NCBI GenBank assembly: GCA_949297765.1
Contig: CASFTV010000016.1
Span: forward strand, 1-64,000
Direction of reading: 5' to 3'
From: an uncultured bacterium
Lineage (GTDB): Bacteria > Verrucomicrobiota > Lentisphaeria > Victivallales > UBA1829
DNA length: 64,000 nt
A program made the translations under genes and the position numbers. Of this stretch, positions 1 to 7,586 are shown one piece after another. Under the pieces are notes generated by a model that saw nothing but the letters and a program-made list of their open reading frames with translations, was not told where the DNA came from and ran no database searches. Position 1 is the first letter of the stretch. Every line of letters begins with the position of its first letter.

Positions 1-102
1 AGAATTTACCGGGAGAGGGTCTGAAACACACCTTCATAAGAGAAAAGTGGAGATTCTCCGCTTTCGGGCAAAACACGAGTTGAGCTCAAAATTACCCCCA
101 AA

Positions 103-132
103 ACGAAAAAACCGACCAGAAGACCGATCGGT
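103..132 (-). terminator. Rho-independent terminator after tRNA-Pro
   Basis: Read on the minus strand, the arms ACCGATC and GGTCGGT (126-132 and 111-117, one T-G wobble) enclose an 8-nt loop and are followed by a run of T. It lies just beyond the CCA end of the tRNA. Nothing recognisable is seen in bases 1-102. Confidence 0.6.
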
Positions 133-147
133 GGAGAATCAGGAAAA

Positions 148-225
148 TGGTCGGAGTGACAAGATTCGAACTTGCGACCTCTACGTCCCGAACGTAGCGC
201 TCCAACCAGGCTGAGCTACACTCCG
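148..225 (-). tRNA. tRNA-Pro (anticodon CGG)
   Basis: The minus strand folds as a complete cloverleaf. The acceptor CGGAGTG pairs with CACTCCG, followed by discriminator A and an encoded CCA. The D-arm is GCTCAGCC..GGAGC, the anticodon stem CTACG/CGTAG carries loop TTCGGGA with anticodon CGG, and the T-loop is GTTCGAATC. It decodes CCG proline codons, which are frequent in this window. It appears to be a single-gene transcript, with a promoter at 267-294 and its own terminator. Confidence 0.95.
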
Positions 226-266
226 ACTCCTTAAATCCGTATCCAGCTTCCGCTGATACCGCCTTT

Positions 267-294
267 AATATACAGCTCCCATCCTCTTTTGCAA
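267..294 (-). promoter_or_regulatory. Promoter of tRNA-Pro
   Basis: Minus strand -35 TTGCAA (289-294), 16-bp spacer, -10 TATATT (267-272), about 40 bases before the tRNA. Confidence 0.6.
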
Positions 295-301
295 GCGAAA
301 A

Positions 302-1318
302 TCAGAAGATTTTCCCGATATTTTTCACAGGACCCGTCGATGAACGAATCACAAGGGCCGTCGGAAGAACCTCCCGCTTTAATTCCGCTTTCCCATTGGA
401 AGCAAGATAACAGTCGATGGATTCCGCCGCTCGCATCCCCGCCTCCCGGCTCGGATGAAACACCGTCGTCAGCGACGGTATGAGATACGCACTCATCGGA
501 TAATTATCAAAACCAATCACAGAAAAATCCTCCGGAACCCGAAGCCCAAGCTCATTTGCCGCTTTCAAAACAAGCTGCGCCTGAGCGTCATCGGTCGTCA
601 TCATCGCGGTCAGCTCCGGATGCGACCGAAGATATTCCTTGAGTTCCCGGAGCATCGTTTCCAGATCCGCCGAGCTCCGGAACTCCGGCGGACGGATACA
701 CCCCGATTCCTTCAGAGTCTCCTCATACGCCCGGAATCGCTGAAGATGATTCAGTGTAGGATGCACCGTACTGAAATAGGCAATGTGTCGATGCCCAAGA
801 GAAAGAAGATGGCAGACCGCAGCGCGCGAACCCGAATAAGAATCGTTGTCGATGAACCCGATATTCGGAAAATCCGTCGATTCGTCCACCAGCATCACCG
901 GAAGGCCGGAGGCGGAAAGTTCCGGCAGCTCCTCCCGGAAATTCGCCGGAATAATCAGAATGACTCCCGAACACTGCTGGTCCCGGAGAAGCTGCAGAAG
1001 AGTCTCTTTGCTCCGGGGATGATAGATAATGGTACACGGCGTCAGATCATGGTCCTGCAGATAGGTGAAAATCCCCGCAAGAACCTCCGTGTGATAGTGG
1101 GAAAATTTCGGCGATGCACTCACAATCGCAATGCGCGGCTTCCGCTGGGATGGATAGTTCACCTTGAAGTCGTATTCCCGAAGTTTGCTCCGTACAAGAC
1201 GGCGTTTCTCTTCGCTGACTCCGGCTCGGTTGTTGATTACCCGGGAAACCGTCGCCGGTGAGAGCCCCAGTTCCTCCGCAATACTGGTGATGCTCAAAAC
1301 TCCACGCTTGCGTCCCAT
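302..1318 (-). CDS. LacI-family transcriptional regulator
   Basis: This 338-aa protein has the usual LacI length. The N-terminal helix-turn-helix (about residues 9-29, with SPATVSRVIN) is followed by the hinge region and a periplasmic-binding-protein-like effector domain (residues ~60-330, including GFIDNDSYSGSRAAV and VIGFDNYP). The start is the ATG with GGAGAAAGG seven bases upstream. The gene is divergent from a beta-mannosidase/ROK kinase operon, and two inverted copies of a 16-bp site lie in the shared promoter region. It is therefore inferred to be the local repressor of mannoside use; the inducer sugar is not evident. Confidence 0.93.
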   Translation of the reverse strand: MGRKRGVLSITSIAEELGLSPATVSRVINNRAGVSEEKRRLVRSKLREYDFKVNYPSQRKPRIAIVSASPKFSHYHTEVLAGIFTYLQDHDLTPCTIIYHPRSKETLLQLLRDQQCSGVILIIPANFREELPELSASGLPVMLVDESTDFPNIGFIDNDSYSGSRAAVCHLLSLGHRHIAYFSTVHPTLNHLQRFRAYEETLKESGCIRPPEFRSSADLETMLRELKEYLRSHPELTAMMTTDDAQAQLVLKAANELGLRVPEDFSVIGFDNYPMSAYLIPSLTTVFHPSREAGMRAAESIDCYLASNGKAELKREVLPTALVIRSSTGPVKNIGKIF

Positions 1319-1363
1319 AACCGGCCTTTCTCCTGATCAAAACGTTTTCCTGTTCTCTTTTTC

Positions 1364-1391
1364 AATGTACAGGAAAGAAAAAAAAAGTCAA
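1364..1391 (-). promoter_or_regulatory. Promoter of the LacI-family regulator
   Basis: Minus strand -35 TTGACT (1386-1391), 16-bp spacer, -10 TACATT (1364-1369). The -35 box directly abuts the putative operator at 1392-1407, which would allow autoregulation. Confidence 0.6.
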
Positions 1392-1407
1392 ATTATTTTG
1401 CGAAAAA
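1392..1407. promoter_or_regulatory. Putative LacI-type operator copy 1
   Basis: Sixteen bases, ATTATTTTGCGAAAAA, with an exact reverse-complement copy at 1465-1480. The core TTTTGCGAAAA has a central CG and is near-palindromic, as expected for LacI-family operators. It lies at the regulator's own -35 box. Confidence 0.65.
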
Positions 1408-1420
1408 AAATTTTCATGGC

Positions 1421-1449
1421 TTGTTTTTGTTCGACAGCAGCTTTATAGT
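1421..1449 (+). promoter_or_regulatory. Promoter of the beta-mannosidase operon
   Basis: -35 TTGTTT (1421-1426), 17-bp spacer, -10 TATAGT (1444-1449). The predicted start (~1456) is just upstream of operator copy 2. Confidence 0.7.
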
Positions 1450-1464
1450 AGTCCCGGAAAATAA

Positions 1465-1480
1465 TTTTTCGCAAAATAAT
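1465..1480. promoter_or_regulatory. Putative LacI-type operator copy 2
   Basis: Exact inverted copy of 1392-1407, placed at about +9 to +24 of the beta-mannosidase promoter, a classical repression position. The centre-to-centre distance to copy 1 is 73 bp, close to seven helical turns, so a DNA loop is geometrically possible. Confidence 0.65.
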
Positions 1481-1511
1481 AAAGCAAACAGTCATTCAAA
1501 GGAGTTTGAAG

Positions 1512-3791
1512 ATGTCTGAGATTCAACTGAACGGATCATGGTTTCTTTCCTTCCGGGATCCGGAAAACGGTGCCGAACACACGATTCCCGCACAGGTGCC
1601 GGGCAATGTCCTCGGCGATCTCCATCGGGCGGAGCGGATCCCCGATCCGTTTTTCGGATGCAATTCCGAAACGCTGCGCCCCTATGAATTCATCGACTGG
1701 GAATACCGGACCACGTTTCCCGCTCCGGTTCTGCAGCCGCGCGAACGTCTGGAGCTGGTCTTTGAAGGAATCGACACGTTCGCGGAAATTCTGATCAACG
1801 GAGTCCGGATCGGGGAGGCCGGCAATATGGTCATCGCCCACCGTTTCCCGGTGGATCCCGGAATCCTGAAAGAAGATGGAAATGAACTTCTTGTCCGCAT
1901 TGCAAGTACACTGAACCGGGCCCGTTCGTTCCCGCTCCCCGCCTACACGCACGCGGGAAGGTGCTGCTATGAGGGGCTTTATCTGCGCCGTCCGATGCAT
2001 ACCTATGGATGGGACATCGCTCCGCGGCTGGTCGGCGCCGGAATCTGGAGAAAGGTTTATTTCGATGTCATCAAACCCGAACGCTGGACGGATCTCTATC
2101 TCGCGACAACGGAACTGAAGCCGAAATCAGCGGTTCTTTCCCTCCACTGGAATTTTGAATCGGATGCGCCCTCGCTGATCGGGTTCGAGGCCCGCATGAC
2201 TCTCTCCTGCCGCGATCACCGCTTCGAAAAACGTTTCCCGCTGTTCTTCACCGGCGGAACGGAGAATTTCGATGTGGAAAATCCCCTTCTCTGGTTCCCG
2301 CTCGGTTCCGGTGAACAGAATCTCTATACCGTGAAGCTGGAACTGATCCGGAACGGATCCGTAGTGGATGAAAAATGCTGGAAAACGGGAATCCGGACCA
2401 TCAAACTGAATCGGACGGAAATGCTCGACGGCGAAGGAAAGGGGGAGTTCGTTTTCCTGGTCAACGGACGGAAAATCTTCATCAAGGGATCCAACTGGGT
2501 CCCCTCCAACGCAATTCACGGAGAGAAGCCGGAACGGGTGGAGCAGGCCCTTGAACTGTTCGTCGATCTCGGATGCAACATGGTGCGCTGCTGGGGCGGA
2601 AACATCTATGAGGACGAGGATTTCTTCCGATTCTGCGACGAACACGGCCTCCTCGTCTGGCAGGATTTCATGTTCGCATGCGAGACCGCTCCGCAGGACG
2701 AGGCGTTTCTGGAATCTGTCCGGAAAGAGGCCGAATCGGTGGTCCGCGCCCTCCGGAATCATCCGTCGCTGGCGCTCTGGTGCGGAGACAATGAGTGCGA
2801 CGAGCTGTTTTTCTATTCCCCTCTCCTGAAACGTCTCCGTCCCTCCATGAACCGGATCACGCGGGAGATCCTGCCGCGCGCCGTGGCGATGTTCGATCCG
2901 GTCCGCGACTACCTCCCGAGTTCTCCGTTCCTTTCCGACACCATCAAACAGCTCAATGCCCGTTATCGTTCTCCGGAACAGCATCTCTGGGGGCCGCGCG
3001 ATACATGGAAGGGGCGCTTCTACAAGAACAACACCGCGGTTTTCGCCAGCGAAATCGGATATCACGGCATGACCGATGTCGGCAGCATCCGCAAGTTCAT
3101 TCCGGAAGCGGAACTGAACGACCGGCATGGCCCCGCGTGGACCTGCCACTCGTCGCAGGCGTTCGGCCTTCCCTGCTACCGGAACGGACTGATGGAAAAT
3201 CAGTCGAAAGGCTTCTGGGGCTATCTCGCAGAGGATCTGACGGAGTTCATGAAGTGTTCGCAGATCGTTCAGGCCGAGGCGTTCAAATACCTGATCGAAC
3301 TGTTCCGCGCAAAAAAATGGGAGAAGACCGGACTGATCTGGTGGAATGTGATCGACTGCTGGCCGCAGTTTTCGGACGCCGTCGTGGACTATTACCATGT
3401 CCGCAAGCTCGCGTACTACTACATCAAGAATGCGCAGAAGCCGCTGAGTCTGATCGTGAGCGATCCGGAGGCGTGGAACTGCCGTCTTACGGCTGTCAAC
3501 GATCAGCCCGTTCCCGCCGCCGGGCATTACAGGGTGTCGGATCTCGTTTCCGGCGAGCTGTTCGCGGAAGGGGAGTTCTCGGTCGCCGCGGAATCCGCCT
3601 GTGAAGCGGCGGCCTTCCCGGTCTGTCTCGGGGAACAGCGCATGCTCCTGATCGAATGGGTCTGCAACGGAAACACCGAATACAACCACTATCTGCTCGG
3701 TTCGGCTCCCTTCTGCTTCAAAACCTATCTTGAATGGCTGAAGATTCTGGATGAGAAGATCTATACGGCGCTCGGGAGACGGGAATGGTGA
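1512..3791 (+). CDS. GH2 beta-mannosidase
   Basis: This 759-aa GH2 enzyme hydrolyses terminal beta-mannosyl residues of manno-oligosaccharides or N-glycan cores. The N-terminal sugar-binding/jelly-roll part (with YEFIDWEYRTTF) precedes an immunoglobulin-like domain and the TIM barrel. The acid/base Glu is in WCGDNECDE (E428) and the likely nucleophile in ASEIGYHG (E514). NWVPSNAIHGEKPER and MVRCWGGNIYEDEDF match beta-mannosidase barrels. The ATG at 1512, seven bases after GGAG, is preferred to an upstream TTG. There is no signal peptide, so it is probably cytoplasmic and acts on imported oligosaccharides. It overlaps the ROK kinase gene by 7 bases. Confidence 0.93.
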   Translation: MSEIQLNGSWFLSFRDPENGAEHTIPAQVPGNVLGDLHRAERIPDPFFGCNSETLRPYEFIDWEYRTTFPAPVLQPRERLELVFEGIDTFAEILINGVRIGEAGNMVIAHRFPVDPGILKEDGNELLVRIASTLNRARSFPLPAYTHAGRCCYEGLYLRRPMHTYGWDIAPRLVGAGIWRKVYFDVIKPERWTDLYLATTELKPKSAVLSLHWNFESDAPSLIGFEARMTLSCRDHRFEKRFPLFFTGGTENFDVENPLLWFPLGSGEQNLYTVKLELIRNGSVVDEKCWKTGIRTIKLNRTEMLDGEGKGEFVFLVNGRKIFIKGSNWVPSNAIHGEKPERVEQALELFVDLGCNMVRCWGGNIYEDEDFFRFCDEHGLLVWQDFMFACETAPQDEAFLESVRKEAESVVRALRNHPSLALWCGDNECDELFFYSPLLKRLRPSMNRITREILPRAVAMFDPVRDYLPSSPFLSDTIKQLNARYRSPEQHLWGPRDTWKGRFYKNNTAVFASEIGYHGMTDVGSIRKFIPEAELNDRHGPAWTCHSSQAFGLPCYRNGLMENQSKGFWGYLAEDLTEFMKCSQIVQAEAFKYLIELFRAKKWEKTGLIWWNVIDCWPQFSDAVVDYYHVRKLAYYYIKNAQKPLSLIVSDPEAWNCRLTAVNDQPVPAAGHYRVSDLVSGELFAEGEFSVAAESACEAAAFPVCLGEQRMLLIEWVCNGNTEYNHYLLGSAPFCFKTYLEWLKILDEKIYTALGRREW

Positions 3792-4786
3792 AAAAACGTT
3801 TCGCCGCCGGATTCGACATCGGGGGAACAAAATGTGCGGTCCTTCTCGGAGAACTTGACGGAGAGAAGATCCGCGTCATCGGGAAAAAACGGTTCGCGAC
3901 GGCGGATTTCCGCGATCCCGTCCGCTGTCTCTCGGAGATGTGCCGCCTTCTGAACGGACTTCTGCAGGAACTCCGTCTGAAAAAGCGCGACGTGATCGGA
4001 ATCGGGATCAGCTGCGGAGGGCCGCTGGATTCGGAGAGCGGAATCGTCCTCTCTCCGCCGAATCTGCCCGGCTGGGACGCCGTCCCGGCCGTCGCGATCG
4101 CGGAACGCGAAACCGGACTGCGGGCAAAACTGGAAAACGATGCCAACGCCTGCGCACTCGCTGAATGGAAGTTCGGCGCCGGAAAAGGATGTGCAAACAT
4201 GGTGTTCCTGACTTTCGGAACCGGACTCGGCGCGGGAATCATCGCCAACGGCCGTCTGCTTTCCGGACATTCGGGAATGGCGGGGGAATGCGGTCATCTC
4301 CGTCTGGCCCGTTCCGGTCCGATCGGATACGGGAAAGCCGGATCGTTTGAGGGTTTCTGCTCCGGAGAGGGAATCGCTCAGCTCGGACGTGCAAGAGCCG
4401 CAAAAGCATTGAAAAAAGGCTCTCCTCCCGCATGGTGTCCGACGGAGGCGGATCTGCCGAAGGTCACAGCAAAACTGCTCGGCGATGCCGCCGAACATGG
4501 TGACACCGAAGCCCTCGCGGTCTACCGGGAAAGCGGACGCCGTCTCGGAGAGGGTCTTGCGTTTCTGATTGACATTCTCAATCCGGAGTGCATCGTGATC
4601 GGCAGCGTCTTCGCCCGTTCCGAAAACCTGCTGCGGCCGGAAATGGAACGGCGGATTGCCGGAGAGGCTCTCCCCGCTTCTGCGCGCGTCTGCCGGATCG
4701 TTCCCGCAGCACTCGGGGAAAGCGTCGGAGACATCGCTTCCCTTTCGATCGCCGTCGAAGCCTTCGCCCGTCCGCCGGAGGCATAG
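3785..4786 (+). CDS. ROK-family sugar kinase
   Basis: This 333-aa protein starts with the ROK ATP-binding signature GFDIGGTK (residues 9-16) and has ENDANACALAEW and FGTGLGAGIIANG. The usual GE-GH motif is present as GECGH. The CxCGxxGC zinc-binding element of classical ROK proteins is not evident after it (the sequence continues LRLARSGPIGYGKAGSFEGF), so its zinc site is altered. There is no HTH, so it is a kinase rather than a NagC-like repressor. It is translationally coupled to the beta-mannosidase and probably phosphorylates the released hexose; the exact sugar cannot be told from sequence. Confidence 0.88.
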   Translation: MVKKRFAAGFDIGGTKCAVLLGELDGEKIRVIGKKRFATADFRDPVRCLSEMCRLLNGLLQELRLKKRDVIGIGISCGGPLDSESGIVLSPPNLPGWDAVPAVAIAERETGLRAKLENDANACALAEWKFGAGKGCANMVFLTFGTGLGAGIIANGRLLSGHSGMAGECGHLRLARSGPIGYGKAGSFEGFCSGEGIAQLGRARAAKALKKGSPPAWCPTEADLPKVTAKLLGDAAEHGDTEALAVYRESGRRLGEGLAFLIDILNPECIVIGSVFARSENLLRPEMERRIAGEALPASARVCRIVPAALGESVGDIASLSIAVEAFARPPEA

Positions 4787-4791
4787 AGCGG

Positions 4792-5256
4792 TCAAAGTTC
4801 CTTTGTCATTTCATCCGCGCGGATGCCGTTGCTCAGCGTGATCTCTTTTTCGAGCCGGTATCCGCATTTCCGGTAGAAGCCGGTCGCATTCCGGCCGGAG
4901 TGGATCCGCATGATCCGGATTCCGTGTTTTCGCGCAGCCTCTTCCCAGGCCCGCAGGAGGGAGCGTCCGATCCCCCGGCCGGCCGCCTCCGGTGCGACAT
5001 AAAGCGCCGCCCGGATGATTTGAAAATCGGAACAGGTGCAGAATCCGAGAATGCCGCTTTCCGACTCCGCCACGATGAAAAATGCGGAATGGAGGATGAG
5101 CTCCCGGACCATTTCCGGCGTTTTCCCCGAACACCGGGCGGCCAGTTCCTCCGCCGTGTAGTGCACCGCGCAGAGAGTCCGGATGCTCTCCACCCAGATC
5201 TTTGCGATTGCGGGCGCGTCGTTTTCTCTTGCGTTCCGCAGAGTCCATGAGTCCAT
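4792..5256 (-). CDS. GNAT-family N-acetyltransferase
   Basis: A 154-aa single-domain GNAT protein. The acetyl-CoA-binding motif A appears as ALYVAPEAAGRGIGRSLL, and the C-terminal YRKCGYRLEKEI is the usual beta4-beta5 segment. The substrate is unknown. The ATG at 5256 has AAAGGAG eight bases upstream; a longer reading frame from 5310 would start upstream of that site and inside the promoter. It is convergent with the ROK kinase gene, 5 bp apart, and divergent from the esterase at 5451. Confidence 0.88.
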   Translation of the reverse strand: MDSWTLRNARENDAPAIAKIWVESIRTLCAVHYTAEELAARCSGKTPEMVRELILHSAFFIVAESESGILGFCTCSDFQIIRAALYVAPEAAGRGIGRSLLRAWEEAARKHGIRIMRIHSGRNATGFYRKCGYRLEKEITLSNGIRADEMTKEL

Positions 5257-5300
5257 GATTTCCGCTCCTTTGCCGCAGATTTCCCGTGGGCGTGCGGAGT

Positions 5301-5329
5301 AAGATACCATGAAACATCTCGTTTCGCAA
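5301..5329 (-). promoter_or_regulatory. Promoter of the GNAT gene
   Basis: Minus strand -35 TTGCGA (5324-5329), 17-bp spacer, -10 TATCTT (5301-5306). Confidence 0.55.
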
Positions 5330-5375
5330 ATGCTGCGGCGGTTTTGAAAAACGTTTTTCCGCGGAAGTTCCGGGC

Positions 5376-5403
5376 TTGCATTTTCCAGAAGAACCCGTAC
5401 AGT
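5376..5403 (+). promoter_or_regulatory. Promoter of the esterase at 5451
   Basis: -35 TTGCAT (5376-5381), 16-bp spacer, -10 TACAGT (5398-5403). Confidence 0.55.
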
Positions 5404-5450
5404 ATCCGGAAAAGGCGGATTCTTCCGGATGCGGAAGAGAAAGGAATCTT

Positions 5451-6284
5451 ATGAAGGAGACATCAAAACTCATGCTCTGGAGCACGGAACGGCCCGCGCT
5501 GGATCCGGAGAAGAATTTTCAGCCGTACATGAACACATATCTTCTGGATGACGGCGCGGTGCATGGTGCCGTTGTCATTTTCCCCGGCGGAGGATATCAG
5601 GTCAAGATGATGACCTACGAGGGGGAGGATGTCGCACTCCGGTTCAATGAACTCGGATTTCATGCGTTTGTGGTGGACTACCGCTGCGGAATGGGGGCGT
5701 ATCCGTTTCCCGCTCCCGTGGAGGACGCACTCCGGGCGGTCAAGCTGGTCCGAGGCCATGCGCAGGAGTGGAAGATCCGTCCCGACCGGATTGCGACGCT
5801 CGGGTTCTCCGCGGGCGGACATCTCTGCTGCTCGACCGCGGTCTGGTTCGACAAAATCGCCGCGGACAATGGAGACGAATACGATTCCGTCTCCGCCCGT
5901 CCCGATGCGGTGATTCCATGTTATTCCGTTGTTTCCGCGTTTGCGGCTCCATGCCCGCATGTGGGGTCGTTCAGGAATCTGCTGAATACGGAAGAGCCGT
6001 CCGAAGCGGATCTGCACCGGCTTTCCTGCGATGAATCCGTCAATGCGGATACCCCTCCGGCGTTTCTCTGGCACACGGTCGAGGATGCGGTGGTCCCTTA
6101 TGAGAACGCGCTCCGTTTTGCGGAGGCGTACCGGCGGAACGGCATTCCGTTCGAGCTGCATCTCTATCCGTATGGTCCGCACGGACTCGGACTCGGGACA
6201 CAGGATGCTTTTGCCGAGGTTCGTTCGTGGCCTGCGCTCTGCGCCGAATTCCTGAACAAAATTCCTGCTGTTCCGGGATGCTGA
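5451..6284 (+). CDS. Alpha/beta hydrolase, acetylesterase-like (BD-FAE type)
   Basis: A 277-aa alpha/beta hydrolase of the acetyl-xylan/carbohydrate esterase type. The oxyanion strand VIFPGGGYQ, the nucleophile elbow GFSAGGHL, the acid region TVEDAVVP and the catalytic His in LYPYGPHGLGLG are all visible. No signal peptide is seen. The start is ATG 5451 after AAAGGA. Family members remove acetyl groups from plant oligosaccharides, which fits the nearby mannosidase, but substrate specificity is inferred. It converges on the CNNM gene. Confidence 0.87.
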   Translation: MKETSKLMLWSTERPALDPEKNFQPYMNTYLLDDGAVHGAVVIFPGGGYQVKMMTYEGEDVALRFNELGFHAFVVDYRCGMGAYPFPAPVEDALRAVKLVRGHAQEWKIRPDRIATLGFSAGGHLCCSTAVWFDKIAADNGDEYDSVSARPDAVIPCYSVVSAFAAPCPHVGSFRNLLNTEEPSEADLHRLSCDESVNADTPPAFLWHTVEDAVVPYENALRFAEAYRRNGIPFELHLYPYGPHGLGLGTQDAFAEVRSWPALCAEFLNKIPAVPGC

Positions 6285-6291
6285 TTCCCGG

Positions 6292-7287
6292 TCAGGCGGC
6301 GGAGGTTTCCGCCGCCGGGGATGCGTTCTGCGGTTCGGCGATTTCCTGACCGATCAGCTCCATCAGGATGTCGTGCAGGGTCAGCATGCCGACGAGACGT
6401 CCCTTCTCATCCTTGACCATCAGGAGTTTGGAATCGAAACTGACGATGTTTTCGATGAGCTCCAGCTGGGGAATGTTTTCGGAGATCGTGTTGATCGGGC
6501 GGATCGCCTTGTGCCAGTCCTCCGTGCAGTGCAGGAGGTCCTTGGCGTTGACGCAGCCCATGATTTCCATCGGATTTTCCGCGCGGCAGACCGGATAGCG
6601 GGTGTGCTTGTATTCCGCAATCTTCTGGAGCACCTTTTCATGACTCCAGGTTTCGGAGAAGACCTTGACCTGCGACATCGGGAGCATCAGTTCTTCGATC
6701 GTCCGCTTCCCGAGCGTCGGCGCGTTGCGGATGATCTGCTCCTGCACGTCGGAAATATGATCCTCTTCCCGAGCAATGGTCGCCAGGGCCGAGATCTCTT
6801 CGACGGCGGTCTCTCCCGCGTCCTCCGGATCCTGTTTGTATTCAAACGGCCGGTTGATGAAATGGATCAGCCAGATCAGCGGTGCCAGTGCCCAGATCAG
6901 AAAATTGAGCGTCGGTGCCGCCGCACGGACAACAAAGGAATTGAAACGGACTCCCAGCGTCTTGGGAAGAATTTCCGTATATTGAACCATGACCAGGGTG
7001 AAGAGCAGGGAAAACAGCCAGATATAGCCGGTCCCGAACAATTTGTCGAATTGTGCGCCGGCGATGGCGGCTCCGCAGGTATGGGCTGTTGTGTTCAGAA
7101 TCAGAATCACTGCAATCGGACGTTCGATATCGTCCTTGAACTTCTGGCAGAGAGAACCGATGAAGGGATTTTTCCGGGAAATTACCGCCAGCTTGCTCGG
7201 TGTGAGACTGAGCAGCGCGGCTTCCATGACAGAACATAAAAATGAGATTGAGAGGGCGACGGCGATACTTGCGATAAAGAGTATCAT
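6292..7287 (-). CDS. CNNM/DUF21 membrane protein with CBS pair (hemolysin/CorC-like)
   Basis: This 331-aa inner-membrane protein has an N-terminal DUF21/CNNM transmembrane domain (residues ~1-180, several hydrophobic helices such as VAVILILNTTAHTCGAAIAG and LFSLLFTLVMVQYTEILPKTLG). A two-CBS-domain cytoplasmic module follows (~205-315). The C-terminal CorC/HlyC transporter-associated domain is absent; the protein ends in a short Ala-rich tail. Family members are linked to Mg2+/Co2+ efflux. It starts at an ATG after AAAGGA and has its own promoter about 90 bp upstream. Confidence 0.87.
   Translation of the reverse strand: MILFIASIAVALSISFLCSVMEAALLSLTPSKLAVISRKNPFIGSLCQKFKDDIERPIAVILILNTTAHTCGAAIAGAQFDKLFGTGYIWLFSLLFTLVMVQYTEILPKTLGVRFNSFVVRAAAPTLNFLIWALAPLIWLIHFINRPFEYKQDPEDAGETAVEEISALATIAREEDHISDVQEQIIRNAPTLGKRTIEELMLPMSQVKVFSETWSHEKVLQKIAEYKHTRYPVCRAENPMEIMGCVNAKDLLHCTEDWHKAIRPINTISENIPQLELIENIVSFDSKLLMVKDEKGRLVGMLTLHDILMELIGQEIAEPQNASPAAETSAA
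6295..6316. terminator. GC-rich hairpin between convergent genes
   Basis: A perfect 9-bp stem GGCGGCGGA/TCCGCCGCC with loop GGTT, lying in the last codons of the CNNM gene and 10 bases after the esterase stop. It has no clear T-tract. It may act as a weak bidirectional terminator, or reflect Ala-codon repetition. Confidence 0.35.
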
Positions 7288-7377
7288 ACAGTTCCTTTTG
7301 TTATGGACGGCCGATTCTTTCCGCCGGACGCCGTTGGTTGATAAAATGACACGGGGCGGATTCCCGACAAATAAACA

Positions 7378-7405
7378 ACTATAACGCCTCTTTTCCTGAA
7401 ATCAA
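7378..7405 (-). promoter_or_regulatory. Promoter of the CNNM gene
   Basis: Minus strand -35 TTGATT (7400-7405), 16-bp spacer, -10 TATAGT (7378-7383). The remaining intergenic sequence 7288-7586 holds no other recognisable gene. Confidence 0.6.
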
Positions 7406-7508
7406 GCATTGTTTTACGATATTTTTCTCTTCGGTGGATTTTTTCTGTTCTTCCGGCCGGCGGTGCCGGGGAAGGGGGGCTGGAATCTCTCTTTCCTCGT
7501 CCCCCGGT

Positions 7509-7536
7509 TTGCTTTTTAATGGGACGGAGGTATAGT
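7509..7536 (+). promoter_or_regulatory. Promoter of the SGNH hydrolase-ung operon
   Basis: -35 TTGCTT (7509-7514), 16-bp spacer, -10 TATAGT (7531-7536), about 45 bases before the start codon. Confidence 0.65.
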
Positions 7537-7586
7537 ATCCCGTCACATACGACGGAATTTTACACAATCAGCACAGGGGAACAAGG

